Assembly: GCA_002077045.2 (NCBI GenBank)
Contig: KZ111146.1
Coordinates: 639,452 to 691,522 of the forward strand
Direction: 5' to 3'
Source of the DNA: Rachicladosporium sp. CCFEE 5018
Taxonomy: Eukaryota; Ascomycota; Dothideomycetes; Cladosporiales; Cladosporiaceae
Length of the DNA: 52,071 bases
The translations under genes and the position numbers were made by a program. The notes beneath the pieces are model-generated. The model saw only the letters and a program-made list of their open reading frames with translations, ran no database searches and was not told where the DNA came from. The first letter of the stretch is position 1. The number at the start of each line of letters is the position of its first letter. This document shows positions 21,483 through 33,000 of this stretch, one piece after another.

Positions 21483-22273
21483 TCATGGGGGTCGGGCAGC
21501 ACTCGCCCGCTTGTGAATTGACGTACATGGAAGGAGTTTTGTATAAAGCATGGAGCGCACTATCACAATGCATGTCATCACACAACAAGCTGCTGACAGA
21601 TTAAGAGTCTTGCGAGCAAGGTGAGATTATACATATCATTCCGTTCATTGCCTCAGGTCGCACCACTATCGCATCAGCAAGTACACGCTGCTCCTTTCCG
21701 CACACGCATCGAGCTCTGCTGCTCACTCTGCTCACTCTGATCAGCTATGCAAGGCAACCGTTCCACAAACTTCCTCCAGAATGCAACGATCACTAGTCAG
21801 CGTCAAGCCATAGCCTCCAATAACCGCATTTGCAACCTTGTAAAGTTCCTCCAGTGCTCGCAATCCTGTGCATCCAATGTTTCAAACGCCGGTATATCAT
21901 GCCGTGTGCCAGGTGCCGGGTATCACAAACGAAGAGAAAACGAAAGTCGTTCGAGCTTACCCGAAATCGTGTGCGGCGGGTTGTGCTAGACAATGGAGAA
22001 AGGGGGTGTAGCAGGCTGAGACCAATTGTCATGTACGCCGTGAACGCCACTGAGTTGGTATCAGCTCCGTTCTAATGCAAGGGGTATCATCTGTCTCAAG
22101 TGTGCTCGTGCATTCGGGTCCGGGTCCAAGATTCTTCACTCCAGGGGGCGGATCAGCTTTGCTCGAGCGCAAGGTGGCTGCATCGGTGTATCCGCCCTGG
22201 CCTCGGCCTTCCGCTAGCCTGGCTCGATGTATCACTCCATAAGAGACGGCAGCAATCGCAACCGAGGACCATA
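21483..22273. other. 3' flanks of VMA5 and the bHLH gene (convergent)
   Basis: About 790 bp between two converging genes. Only short open frames are present, without family resemblance, and no terminator-like or RNA structure is evident. Confidence 0.45.
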
Positions 22274-24109
22274 CTAAGAGTCCATGGTGGCGTACTCATC
22301 TTCCTCCTTGAAGTCGCCATCCCATCCCCCACCAAAGTGGCTCTGGTTGTGCGACATACCGCCCGAGCTCATTCCACTGCCGCCAGACTGGAAGCCAGGG
22401 CTGATAGACTGTTGGCCGTGGCTGTTACCGTTCGAGATAACCTGGCCATCGGCGTTGACACTATCACCCGCGACGTTTGTGAAGCCAGGAACTCGGAGGC
22501 CAGAGCCGGCGGCGCGAGAGTAACCCGTAAAGCCACCGAGAGGTGCGTGCTTATTCAGCACTTCGCAGATTTCGCTGTTCATGCGCTTCTCCTCGTCGTT
22601 CGGGTCGTATGGCCAGACTCCACCGAGATTCTGGACGAGACCCTTCAGCTCCTGCTCTTGTCGGAGCTTGAGGTGCATGTACCACATCACATCTCGAGTC
22701 CATGCCACCGAACCATTGAGAATATCACCCTTATTCGGTCCCTTATCCTTCTCCTCCATGGGCAGCCCTTGCGTGATGTTGCCCGCCGTCGTTGCTCGCC
22801 GACCACTCGGTCCAGCCAGTAGTGACGTCGCAGCGGGCGGGGACATGCCAGTTGCGTTCGAAATCGATGGCGACAACGGTGCGTTAGTCTGGAGATGTTT
22901 ACGCACCTTTTCGTCCTCGAGTCGGTGCTGTGGCACAAGCATACCGAGCTCCTGTATCCGCTCGTTAATGTTGTCGCGCCGCCTCCGCTCAACGGCATTG
23001 TGCGACTCGCGTCTCCTTCGCCGCTTTGCCTCTTGCGTGTGCAGGCCAGGATGCGACGTCCCAGGCTCCATTTTCGTGGGTAGTGAGTTGGTGATCTTCG
23101 GTTGTCCGTGTCCAGTCAACACCTCTGAGATCTGCCGATTCATTGGATGACCATTGACAGGCGACGGGAAAGGCGACGACTCGTTCCAGCTGTGGCCGCT
23201 AGGAGTGCTGTCCCAATCGTTGCCAAGCGAGCCTTGCTGTCGCTGATGTCGAATCTGCTGTGCGTTGGGTCCGATCTGCAGTGCATGCATACCTGCAGTG
23301 CCGGGAGTCCCAGGTGACCGTGCACCGGAGATCTTTCGATCTATGCGCGGATGTGACTGTGGGTAGCCTGCTTGCTGGGGCAAGCTGTGGGCACCAGGAA
23401 ACTGCTGGTTCGGTACGCCTTGGAAGTGCGCGTAGTTGAAGCCGTTGTTGAAGGGCGACTGCATCGGAGCCCCGTCGGGTGTGTGTGAGTACATGCTCCC
23501 AACCTGCTGTTGTCGATTGACCGGGATACTGTTGGGCATGAAGTTGCTGACACCAGTGTTAAAGTCAAAGTTCTGGCCTTGGCCATTGCTGCTCTCGAAC
23601 TGCAAACCTTCAAGCTCATCGTCTGCTATACCCGAGCCTCCGAGGTTGAAGCCATTTTGACTGAAGCTCTGCGACATGCCACCCGTGAGTGACGCAGGAT
23701 TGATGTTCATGTTGCCGCCGAACGCCTGTGCTTGTCGGTGCTGGGCATTTGCATTGTACTGCATGTACTGATTGGGGTCGAAGTTGAAGTCATTCGGCTC
23801 CGACTTGATGTAGGGAGAACCGGCGCCGGTCATGGCGCTGGACTCGAAGGGATCGTTATCAAATTTGAGCTCGAACGGCGAGTCGTGCTTGTCGATATGA
23901 GGCGACTTGAGCTTGTCTCTGTCGTCAAGCGCTGGGAAACTGGTGAGGCTAGTTCGTGGAGCTGCAGCAACACCAAATGTCAGTCTCGTTGATCGTACAG
24001 GACCACGATCATGTGCATGACCAGCATGCACATATGATGCATATGACAGAGCCATGCTTGAAATGCTACGATGCTCGAGTGTGAGGGCTGCTCTGAGATT
24101 GATGATCAT
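22274..24109 (-). CDS. bHLH transcription factor with extended loop
   Basis: This is a nuclear E-box-binding regulator. The basic region and helix 1 (about residues 360-395) read RRESHNAVERRRRDNINERI. The His, Glu and Arg at the base-contacting positions fit class B (CACGTG) binding. Helix 2 (DILNGSVAWTRDVMWYMHL) lies only after about 65-75 loop residues rich in Ser, Pro and Thr, far longer than the usual 5-20. Upstream is an Asn/Gln/Gly-rich region with an acidic patch (DDELEGLQFE); downstream is a Gly/Ser-rich tail ending in acidic residues. The start is uncertain: the frame opens at 24109, but a strong acceptor (TGCTGCAG at about 23955-23962) suggests an upstream exon and a 5' intron. Confidence 0.8.
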   Translation of the reverse strand: MIINLRAALTLEHRSISSMALSYASYVHAGHAHDRGPVRSTRLTFGVAAAPRTSLTSFPALDDRDKLKSPHIDKHDSPFELKFDNDPFESSAMTGAGSPYIKSEPNDFNFDPNQYMQYNANAQHRQAQAFGGNMNINPASLTGGMSQSFSQNGFNLGGSGIADDELEGLQFESSNGQGQNFDFNTGVSNFMPNSIPVNRQQQVGSMYSHTPDGAPMQSPFNNGFNYAHFQGVPNQQFPGAHSLPQQAGYPQSHPRIDRKISGARSPGTPGTAGMHALQIGPNAQQIRHQRQQGSLGNDWDSTPSGHSWNESSPFPSPVNGHPMNRQISEVLTGHGQPKITNSLPTKMEPGTSHPGLHTQEAKRRRRRESHNAVERRRRDNINERIQELGMLVPQHRLEDEKVRKHLQTNAPLSPSISNATGMSPPAATSLLAGPSGRRATTAGNITQGLPMEEKDKGPNKGDILNGSVAWTRDVMWYMHLKLRQEQELKGLVQNLGGVWPYDPNDEEKRMNSEICEVLNKHAPLGGFTGYSRAAGSGLRVPGFTNVAGDSVNADGQVISNGNSHGQQSISPGFQSGGSGMSSGGMSHNQSHFGGGWDGDFKEEDEYATMDS

Positions 24110-26989
24110 GTGACAAGGGAAGAAAAGAAAGCATGGACGGAGTACTCACAGCTTATGTGCATTACTCGACGTGGAGACTAAGCCGACCCGAAGAGGTGTT
24201 TGCTTGGTTGTCGTTTCGGCTTCGCGTGGCCACGGGCCGACTCTTGCAGCTTGATAGGTCGACGGCGAGCTGGAATGCGGGCAGTCTGAAGAAGGCGTCC
24301 TGTGTCGCGGTGTATGATCGTTCGCAGCGGTAGTGGTTCCGTGCAAGACACTTGAGGTGTTTGCTTGATCTAGCGATCTGACACGTACTATGGTGGTGCG
24401 CCCAGTAATGCGCTCCAATCAGATCCAAGGAATGCGATCCAGGTCGCACAGCCAAAGTAGTAGTTTGGCTAAAGTACGACAGTACTCTTAGCTGCCGGCG
24501 AACGTAAGATCCCCGAGAGCGGTGATGATCACTACAACATGTAGGGTCAGCAAATATGAGGGCATGAGACAGTGTGCCGCGCATCGAGGAATGTGTGAAT
24601 GCACGAGTCTGCGACTGGGTGTGCCGCTGCACCGCTGTCACATCGCGCAACTTGGGTCTCCGCCTTGAGAGACATGCTGCAACGCGAAGATATGGCTCCG
24701 CACAGGTGGGGGCCAACGTTGAATTACTCACCTGCAGTAATTTCGGGGACGATGAGGCCGCAAAGGTCGTGAATGTGGGCCCTTAGAATGGTGAGGCGCA
24801 GTCTTCCAGTCGACGGATAGCAGCGTGCCTAGCGTGCCGAGTATGAGCGGACAGCTGCAGAGCTTCCAAAGCGTGCTGCTTGGGTAGCGGTGTGCGGTCG
24901 TGATCGAGGGTCAAGTAAGTGAAGTGGCGGCTACACCCGGCTGAGGGTGTATATTTTCGACAAAGAGGAGCGTAAGATGACGGTAGTGGGGTCGAGGGGA
25001 TGTGATGGGAATGTCGTGGAACCAGAACGTCGTCCAGTACCAGTCAGAGTTCGTGCAAAGAGGCGCGGGGGATCCTCGAAGGCGGCGATCGGATCTGCTC
25101 GCGACAGGCGACCGGGAAGCGACGTGCTCGTGCGACGACGCTGTCAAAGGCGCGCCTGTGTCCGCGGTGGAACAAAGGCGCCGGCGAGGGTATATGGATC
25201 GATGTATGGGGCGGTCGAAGAACTCGCCCACGGGTGTGGTGCGAGTATCAATGAAGTTCAAGTGGGGTGGGAGAGAGAAGTTCGGGTTTGTCTCGCTTGG
25301 CGACTGGCGGCGAGCGGATTGGAGGTCTGCGACTGTGGCTGAGCTGCTCGGATCTCGGGCGGCAAGGCCGGGCCTTTGTCTGCACAATCGCGAACTTATC
25401 GATGTCGTCCTGCAGAGCAATACGGAGCAGCGGCGATGACGGTCTGTCAATGATCTGGACCGTGGATCGTTACAAGGCTGTGGACTCAAAGCCGAGTGAG
25501 TGCTGACAGACGGTGAGGATGATGTTCGCGAGTGATGTGATCAGAAGGCAGCCTGTGAAGCAGAGAGGCGAAACGCGCGAGAGGGCAGACAGGGCGATAT
25601 ATGCACGGCGATCATAAGCTCAAAGCTACATATAGGCCATCACGACCAGCCTTGACACCCTCTACACAATTGCTACCTCAAACCATCGTCCTCGCGCACC
25701 GTTGTAGCGGCTGCGAGACGGTCTCACCCTCGTGCCAAGTGACTCACGCACCTCATCGGCTTGGGTGGCGCACGCCGCTCTCTGTTCCAGGCTGCTGGAC
25801 TTGGACTCCGAACGTTAGCGATCGCCGTTATAGTAGGCGCCTACCTTATCGCATCTGTCATCAATCGTGCCGTTATGTCGCGATCATCATCGTTGGCTCG
25901 ACAGTATGGTGCCACAGCAATGCGGCAGTCACTCCAAGCCAAGGCGTTGAGACAAGAGCTGTCACAGACCGCTCGAGCAGAGCAATGTCGCACCCAAGGG
26001 CATGTACTCGGGAGGGGCGCATGGTTCGTTCTTGGTCGTGCTCGAGCAAGCTGGTTCATGCACACATGCCAGCGACCAATCAGGTCAATGCACTGCAATA
26101 TGTTGGCTCTCTGCAGTAACGGCGAAGGACTCCGTACATTGTGATGTCGCACACTATCGTCGCGACAGCGTATGATCGTTGACGCGTCGTTCTTTGAGGC
26201 CACTCTGCCGCGCCATACTGTGGGTGGGTAGTAGTCATGCAGCCAATCCTGTTTTAGACCTTTAATCATTGGACATCGATACGTCTCACCCTCCATCAAC
26301 ACTTGTGGAGACGGGAGATGCCAGGGTTGGTAGAGCTGCCAGATCTAATTCTCCGTATCCAGGCCGTTTCGATCGATGACTTATGCAAGTCATCAGTATA
26401 CTCTGCCTTTGCGGGTCGGAAGTGAGCGGACTTGAGCAGAATGGTCGCTCTCCATGTACATGTAAACGCAATCGCTGCGCAGCTTACAACTGGCGCAAGT
26501 GGGCTGGTAGATATCCGCAAGCAAGGCGTCTATACTTCGCTACACCACGAAGGGTGGAATGAGGAGTGAGTCGGTAACGGTGATGAGCGACTGTGCTGTT
26601 TCATGTTGCGGTGCTCCATAGTCGTGGGCTATGCGGTTATCAACGATACTTAGCACCCCTCCAAGCTGTAAGCTTTCCGCGTACGTGCAGCGCGGCTTGC
26701 CAAAATACACACTACTACCGACTCGCAGCAGGACTCCAGCGCAAGTGACCTCGAGATCGACCATCAAATCACCCTTAGCTCACTGCGTCGACGCCGGTAC
26801 TATTGGCGAGGAGCCGGATTCAAGACACACCACTGCCTAGCGCATTCGGAAGGAGCGGTAGCCTCATCAGCCAGCAGCCCATATGCTGCCACAGGCAACA
26901 CGATTACTCGTATGAGCTATTACTTCGCCACCTAGCGCATATCTCGCGCTCCTCTACACACTCTATCGCCACACATATCCACCCACATC
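24110..26989. other. 2.9-kb stretch without a recognisable gene
   Basis: This lies between the bHLH gene start and SFT2, which are divergent. Open frames of up to about 190 codons (for example 24911-25489 minus and 25601-26119 plus) overlap on both strands and have Arg/Ser/Pro-rich chance composition. It most likely holds a long promoter and 5' leader of the bHLH gene and the SFT2 promoter. I see no repeat, tRNA or transposon remnant. Confidence 0.5.
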
Positions 26990-28768
26990 ATGACATCAAA
27001 TACTTTCAGAGACCGCATGAATGACCTGGGATGGTCACGCCGCGACCAGCCAGTCAATACCCAGCAACGGAGTCCGCTCCTAGGCACACTCTCACGCCTG
27101 AATCCTTTCAGCAATGAGGACAGCGTGCGGCTGCCTACGAATGAAGGTGAAGGGCCTGGAGCGCCTCTGCCTGCCCGGACAAGGAGGGAGGAAGAGGAGG
27201 GCTGGTTCGCATGTAAGTCTGAGACACGTTTGCCTGCAAGAGGATGCGCATGCACTTGCGCGTTCTCACGTGTATCTCGCGCCATGATTGTTCATGGCTT
27301 CTATCTAGCCTCTGGCTCTCGAATCGGTCAAGTTCATCGTGCCGAGAGCCGAACGCCATCTGCTATGCACAACATACCAGCATGCAGCAAGCACCTGCAG
27401 AGCTAGGTACAACGCAATCATGCCAGTCATGTCAAGCTGCAGTAACGCGAGACATGCATTCATCCACTCAAGATAGCGCGTCTCGAACCTCACGTCAAGA
27501 AAGTCGCTGACTTTTTGCTTCTCAGTAAGTCGCTGGGACCGTCTCCTCGTGTTCGGCGGTCTCAACGTCGCCGCCTTAGCGCTCTTCGTTATCTGCTTCA
27601 CACTCTTCCCTGTTCTCGCGGTCGTGCCGAGGAAGTTCGCAATACTGTACGTACCCCTAAGTTTCCTCTTGATTGCGTTGCTCTCTAGCTCTCCACCTGC
27701 ACCTCATGCATGCCCCGCATCTAAGCCCGCTTCGCTGCGTATCGGACCAAACAGCTTGGATAAGAGGGTGTGCGACGCCCTCGTATCAACCTCTCGAAGA
27801 GTGCGATATGCGCATCATTACAAGATCTTGGCTTGTATTGGCTGGGCAGTTCCGCTGCGCACGCGACGATCCCGCTCGGGCGCTAAGGCAATGGGAGTGG
27901 CCGCATGACCCCTAAGCTTACTGCATGGCTTATCTTGACACGGTCTGGTCTCGATCTCGTCGTGGCAAGCTGTTGGCGTCGTGGCTGCTGCTTGTCGGTC
28001 AGGGTGGTCTGCACAGATCGGTTGCATCACCATGTTCCACGGCCACAACGTCCGGGCATCACGCCGGATCCCCGTCACGTCTCCATTGTCTCTCGCAATC
28101 ACTTCGGCTTTTGATTACTAGTCGTGGCACATGACACTACTATCGCTAATACATTCGATCAGATGGACAATGGCCTCGGTCTTCTTCCTCAGCTCATGGG
28201 CCATCCTCATGGGTCCGATGATCTACGGTAAGTCACTCCGTACACTACGCTCAGCCACATTGAACGCCCGCCTCAGTCACACAAAGGCTAGCTATAGAAC
28301 AACGACATTGTTGCCGCTCGGTGGCGGTGTCTCGGAACGTCTCTCGCACATGCACAGTCGATCAATGAGAAAATGCAGTATGCTGACTGCCGTTTGCAGC
28401 ACGCCATCTAGTATCGCCCGAACGGGTCCCTTTCACCGCGACATACTTTGGCAGTATCGGGTTGACACTCTACTTTGCCGTTGGGGTATGTCATCTTCCA
28501 CACCATCTTCCAAGTCGTCCGCCACACATTACGCCACTCGGTTGCGGTGCCATCCACGTCCTGCACGTAGGCGAGGGCGTAATATTCGGCCGCTTTGCTG
28601 ACACTTCGCTTGCAGCTCCAAAGTACTCTACTCACATTATTGGCTGCCATCGTCCAGATCATGGCGCTCGTGTGGTATCTGGTGTCGTACTTTCCCATGG
28701 GCTCGACGGGACTGAGGTTCGCAGCTCAATTCGGGACCTCGCGAGTGACCGCATGGATGAACGGATGA
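26990..28768 (+). CDS. SFT2: SFT2-family Golgi vesicle transport protein
   Basis: This is a tetraspanning Golgi membrane protein acting in endosome-to-Golgi retrograde vesicle fusion. Five exons are readable: 26990-27212, 27526-27646, 28163-28227, 28400-28485 and 28616-28768, totalling 215 residues in perfect phase. The joint LSRWDRLLVFGGLNVAAL begins membrane helix 1. VVPRKFAIL joins TMASVFFLSSWAILMGPMIY (helix 2), then LVSPERVPFTATYFGSIGL (helix 3), then LLTLLAAIVQIMALVWYLVS (helix 4). The end, YFPMGSTGLRFAAQFG, is the family signature. Introns of 313, 516, 172 and 130 bp are long compared with the 50-60 bp typical of this window. The gene is easy to miss because no exon is long. Confidence 0.92.
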
Positions 28769-28965
28769 TAGCATGTGTACGCTTAGGAATACAAAAGTCT
28801 GCCATGAAGACACTGAAACATCTCGTACAAAAAGGCGAAGCCGTTCGCTGCCCGCCCGTGACGCCAGAACACCATCGCTAAAGCACAGGACACCGACATC
28901 CGTGTCGAAACACCCGGCATGCTCACCAAGCCCATCGTCAGGCCGTCTCGTATCAATTCGGCTCC

Positions 28966-29712
28966 TCATCCGCCCAAACTAAATCTCCTCGGCAACCCCA
29001 CACTGTCCCGTCCAACCCCATCCTCTTTGCCAGTCACCCTGACCCTCACCACCCTCGCAGGAGGCGTCCCTTTCTGCCCCGTCCCCTTCCCGACCCTCTG
29101 TCTCTCTCGATCAAAGTCCAACATAGCTGCCCTCTCATCGTCGCTCTCCTCCCTGTACTCCCCGTCTTCCACCAAATCTCCTTCCACGTCGTCCACCCCA
29201 GGCGGCTGCACCCATTCCCTCGGTACTATGCAAGGCAATGCCACACCGATCCCAGCAGCCCTGTTGACCCAGCTGGGCGTGGGTTTGTTGAGTAATGCGG
29301 TGCAGAGCGCGGAGGTAAAGTGATTACAATTATTTGTGAGCAGGTTGTATTTCGTTCCCAGGAACTTCGCCGATATGTCTCTGATCAATGCGTCTATCTC
29401 GTCTTTCGACTTTGTTGTGTAGCCTTGCAGTACGCTGCACCTGAACGTCCCTCCTGGCGGTACTGTGCCTGGTGGTGAGGACCAGACGCCCGTTTTGTGC
29501 GGCACGCTGTGTCCACCGTAAGCGTACTCTAGATCGTTCAAGAGGACAGCGGAGTGGTGCAGAGAGGTTCCAATGGTATACAGTATCGTCGATAGTCGGG
29601 AGGGCGGCAGGAGGTCGTAGATTTGGAGCGTTACAGGGGTGCCGCGGGGTTCTGTGGTGGGTATCGAGGCGACTGAGGGCTGGCGTTTGGAGCGGGAGGG
29701 GAAGGGGGACAT
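28966..29712 (-). CDS. PPPDE-domain isopeptidase (DeSI family)
   Basis: This is a predicted cysteine isopeptidase that removes SUMO or ubiquitin, papain-like with permuted order. The 248-residue, single-exon frame has the PPPDE fold at about residues 27-150: a beta strand (VTLQIYDLL), then GTSLHHSAVLLND with the catalytic His near residue 53. EYAYGGHS follows, then the catalytic Cys near residue 129 in LLTNNCNHFTSALC. After NKPTPSWVNRAAGIG comes an acidic, then basic, disordered tail. Convergent with SFT2 (about 200 bp between stops); the RBR gene ends 290 bp upstream of its start. Confidence 0.88.
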   Translation of the reverse strand: MSPFPSRSKRQPSVASIPTTEPRGTPVTLQIYDLLPPSRLSTILYTIGTSLHHSAVLLNDLEYAYGGHSVPHKTGVWSSPPGTVPPGGTFRCSVLQGYTTKSKDEIDALIRDISAKFLGTKYNLLTNNCNHFTSALCTALLNKPTPSWVNRAAGIGVALPCIVPREWVQPPGVDDVEGDLVEDGEYREESDDERAAMLDFDRERQRVGKGTGQKGTPPARVVRVRVTGKEDGVGRDSVGLPRRFSLGG

Positions 29713-30003
29713 TTTGGTGCCAGGTTGACTGGGAGGAGGACGAGAGATAGGCGGTGTTTAGGGAGCACGCGAGGGTGGAGCTGTTTGGGGCAGGGTTCAA
29801 GGATTTGGTGGGGAGTCTGCGGGGCGGGAGAGCGATCCGATTGTTAAGCTTTTGGCATAGGCATGGGTACGAACGCGCAATCAATGTTTTCGTTACCGAT
29901 CTCTTTGCAATAACTCTGAAAGCCCAACAAACGGTTTCGTGGGCACATTCCGCCCGCACGTCCGTCCCAATCAATCTAGCTTTCATCCCATCTACCCCAT
30001 GCC

Positions 30004-33000
30004 TTAGCGATGAAACCTACAGTTCCTCTGATGCGCCGTATTGTCCGTCCGTGTTATGTCCCGATAATCCGCTAAGCACTCCCAGCAAAATTCATGCTTG
30101 CATCTCGAACAAGTCATGTGATCGCATCCTGATTTCTTCTGGATGCTGAATCCACACTTTGTATTGGGACACTGCTTGCTGTTCTTCTGTACCCAGTCAA
30201 CGCCTTTTGCCTCCTCTGCTCGCCGCCTGCGAGCGTCTTCGACCTTCTTGCGCTCTGCCTCCGCCTGCTTCGCAGCTGCAGCTTGGAGTTTGCGCTCGTT
30301 TGCGACGCGTCTAGCTTCTGCGGCGGCGGCTTCGCGCTTGATCTCGGCTTGCTCGGCTTGCTCGAGTTGTCTTGCGAAGGAGGCATCTGTCTCAACCTGC
30401 GATGGGGACAAGGTTACGGTGCTCATACTTGGTGCAACTGAATGAGCAACTGCGGTCTTGTCCGCCGCACGTGCTAAAGACTTGACTCTTGCTGATGAGT
30501 CGGCTTTGTATCGTAGTTTCGCCGGTGTAGAGACAATACTTGCGACTCCAGTATTTGACACGGAATCCGAAATCAGCGTAGACGGTGGGTTGTCTCGTCG
30601 ATGGGCTCTAAGCTTTGCGAGGAAGCCATTTCGGCGAGTTTGATCAATACTCGGCTCTGCACTTGATACAGGTTGTGGTCCTTGCCCGCCATTGAGCTCC
30701 ACCTGCAGGCCACGAGCCATGGCTTCGTCAGCCTGGATCTGAGCCTGTGCAATAGCCTGGCGCTCATTCAATAGTCTTCGATGTGCTGCTATCAGACCTT
30801 GTCTTCGCTCTTCTTCCTCGCGCTCCCAGCTGTCCTGTAATGCTCTCGCAGCTGTCTCGTCCCGCTGTGCTCTCGAACTAGTCGACGGGACGATCGGGTC
30901 TACAGTTCCTCGTACGCGAGCTGCCAATGTGGGTGCACTTGCTGACGGATCGACATCGCGGTGCGGCCACGAGGGTGGGCCATTACCCATCCGATTTGCA
31001 GCCGCGGCTGCGGATTCTTCCCCAGCTTCATCCTCACCATTCAGTCTCGCTTCGAATTGCCGACAGCTCATTCCTTCATGCACCTCTTCATGTATGACAC
31101 AGAACTTAAAGTTGCATGCTCGACAGTGAAAGATTGGAGTAGCTTCGCCTCCCTCATGCACCTGACCAGAATCGCAGCCAGGCCCTCTGCACCATCGGAA
31201 GTCCTCGTCGGCACTCAGCAGAGCTCGGGTTGCCAGTCTATCGTATCTCTCCATCAAAGCAGCGTCGCCATGATGAAGTACATCATCATATGTGAGGAGC
31301 TCGGTGCATTGCATGCAGCTGAGTCTGTCCCAAGACGTAGTATCAAGCTGGGTCTGTAACCACTGTTCGGCACAGTTGCGGCATGTAAGGTTCTCGTGCG
31401 TGCATCGAGTGGTTAGCGGACGATCAGAGAAGTCATGCTTTGGCAGTTCCTCGGCGCAAGCCATGCACGAAAGGGTTCCTGGAGGCTTTGGCGGCTGTAC
31501 CTGGGCTGGAAGACCAGCTGAGGCGTCGAACCAGACCTCTTCTGGCACACTGGGACTGGCCTGTTTGGGGATCGACAGCGGAGAAGTGACCTCTTTCTGC
31601 TTGCCTTTGCTAATGGATCCGACGTGCAGCAGGACCTTGTTGGATACATCGAAAGGTGTAGATAACGCTGCCTCGGGTACATCATCTCCTGGAAGCTCAA
31701 GCTGAATCGAAGGTGTCTTATCCGTGTGTGCAGTCGGACTACTCTGCATTGAGATGTAACCACTATCGCGACGCCGATGGCTTGCCTTGGAATCGCTCCT
31801 CTCGTTCAGCTGACTTTGGTGAATCGGCGTCGCGTGTGGCGTTACTGTATCCTCAGTCGGCGATCTTGTGGTGTGGTCTCTTGCGTTGACGAGTGCAGAC
31901 GTGAACAGCGGATACGTAGCAGCGACAGCTTGCACGATTGCCGGACAGCCAGCTTCGGCGAGGACGTCTGCAACATCGTTTGTTGTGGTGCTGTTGTGCG
32001 AAGACTCAGGATAAGCGTCTTGTACGGCTCGCTCGAGCGACTGTAGTGTAATGTCGTCTGCGGTACTTTTTCGGCGCGGCCTGCCTGGCATGCGAGTACC
32101 ATAATGCCCGTGCCAGGTTCTACTGTCGTAGACGACGTCGTGGACCCTGTATTCATGACGGCCATGGTGTTTACCTTTTCCACTGGACGTTCCCGCTACC
32201 GGTGATATTGGGGAAGCACCGAGGACCTCCTGCTTCGAGAAGTTGCGGAACCGTGCTTCATACGAGTCTCGCTTCATATCACCACTGAGTCGAGGCACTA
32301 ACGCTTCGACTCCAGCGTGGGAAAGCTGTCTCGTCGGCCGTGGCTGCTCGCGCGAGTTTGGACCCCTGTGAATGATGGTAACAACACTTGTCTCACCAGT
32401 CGAACGTGTCTGATATTCAAGTGGTGTAGCTTTCTGAGCACTGAAGCGCTTAGGTGGAATCGCTGGCGGTGCTCGTGCAGATCGCAGCCTTGACTCTGCA
32501 TTTGGGATTGGTGCTCGCGTCGACCTTAGAGATGGACCTGGTATACCATGGTCTTTGTTCGGGAAAGACGATCGCTGCCTCATCTGAGCTGGCGACGCCC
32601 CTCCACCGTGATGCGTTTGAATGAGTCTCTGGTGCAGCGTTGAGTGATTTGGTGCGGCTGTGGCACGTTGAAATTCGGCAGGCTTCTGGGGGACCGAAGG
32701 TGGCCGGCCTCTAGGACGTGGAGGTACAATTGGCATCTTGACGCTGGCGAGGTCTGTTGTAGGAGCGGATGAGGTCACAGGCTGATCCAGATTCTCGCTG
32801 TCGCGCACAGATGGCTGCGCGCTTCTCGAACGAAGTGAAGGATCTGTCCGAAGAGCCAGAGGTTTCTGTCGCACAGGAGGTGGACTAAATGTGGATGATG
32901 TGAATGAGTCTGGACTTTGCCATAGGCTTGCTGGGTCGCGCACGCGAGTGCCCACCGGTACACGCACAGTACTTCGCCTTTGCAGCAAGTCGTCACAGAA

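Noticed and set aside
24911..25489. 192-codon minus-strand frame upstream of the bHLH gene
   Set aside because: Arg/Ser/Pro/Thr-rich, overlapped by plus-strand frames of similar length, no recognisable domain; treated as chance.
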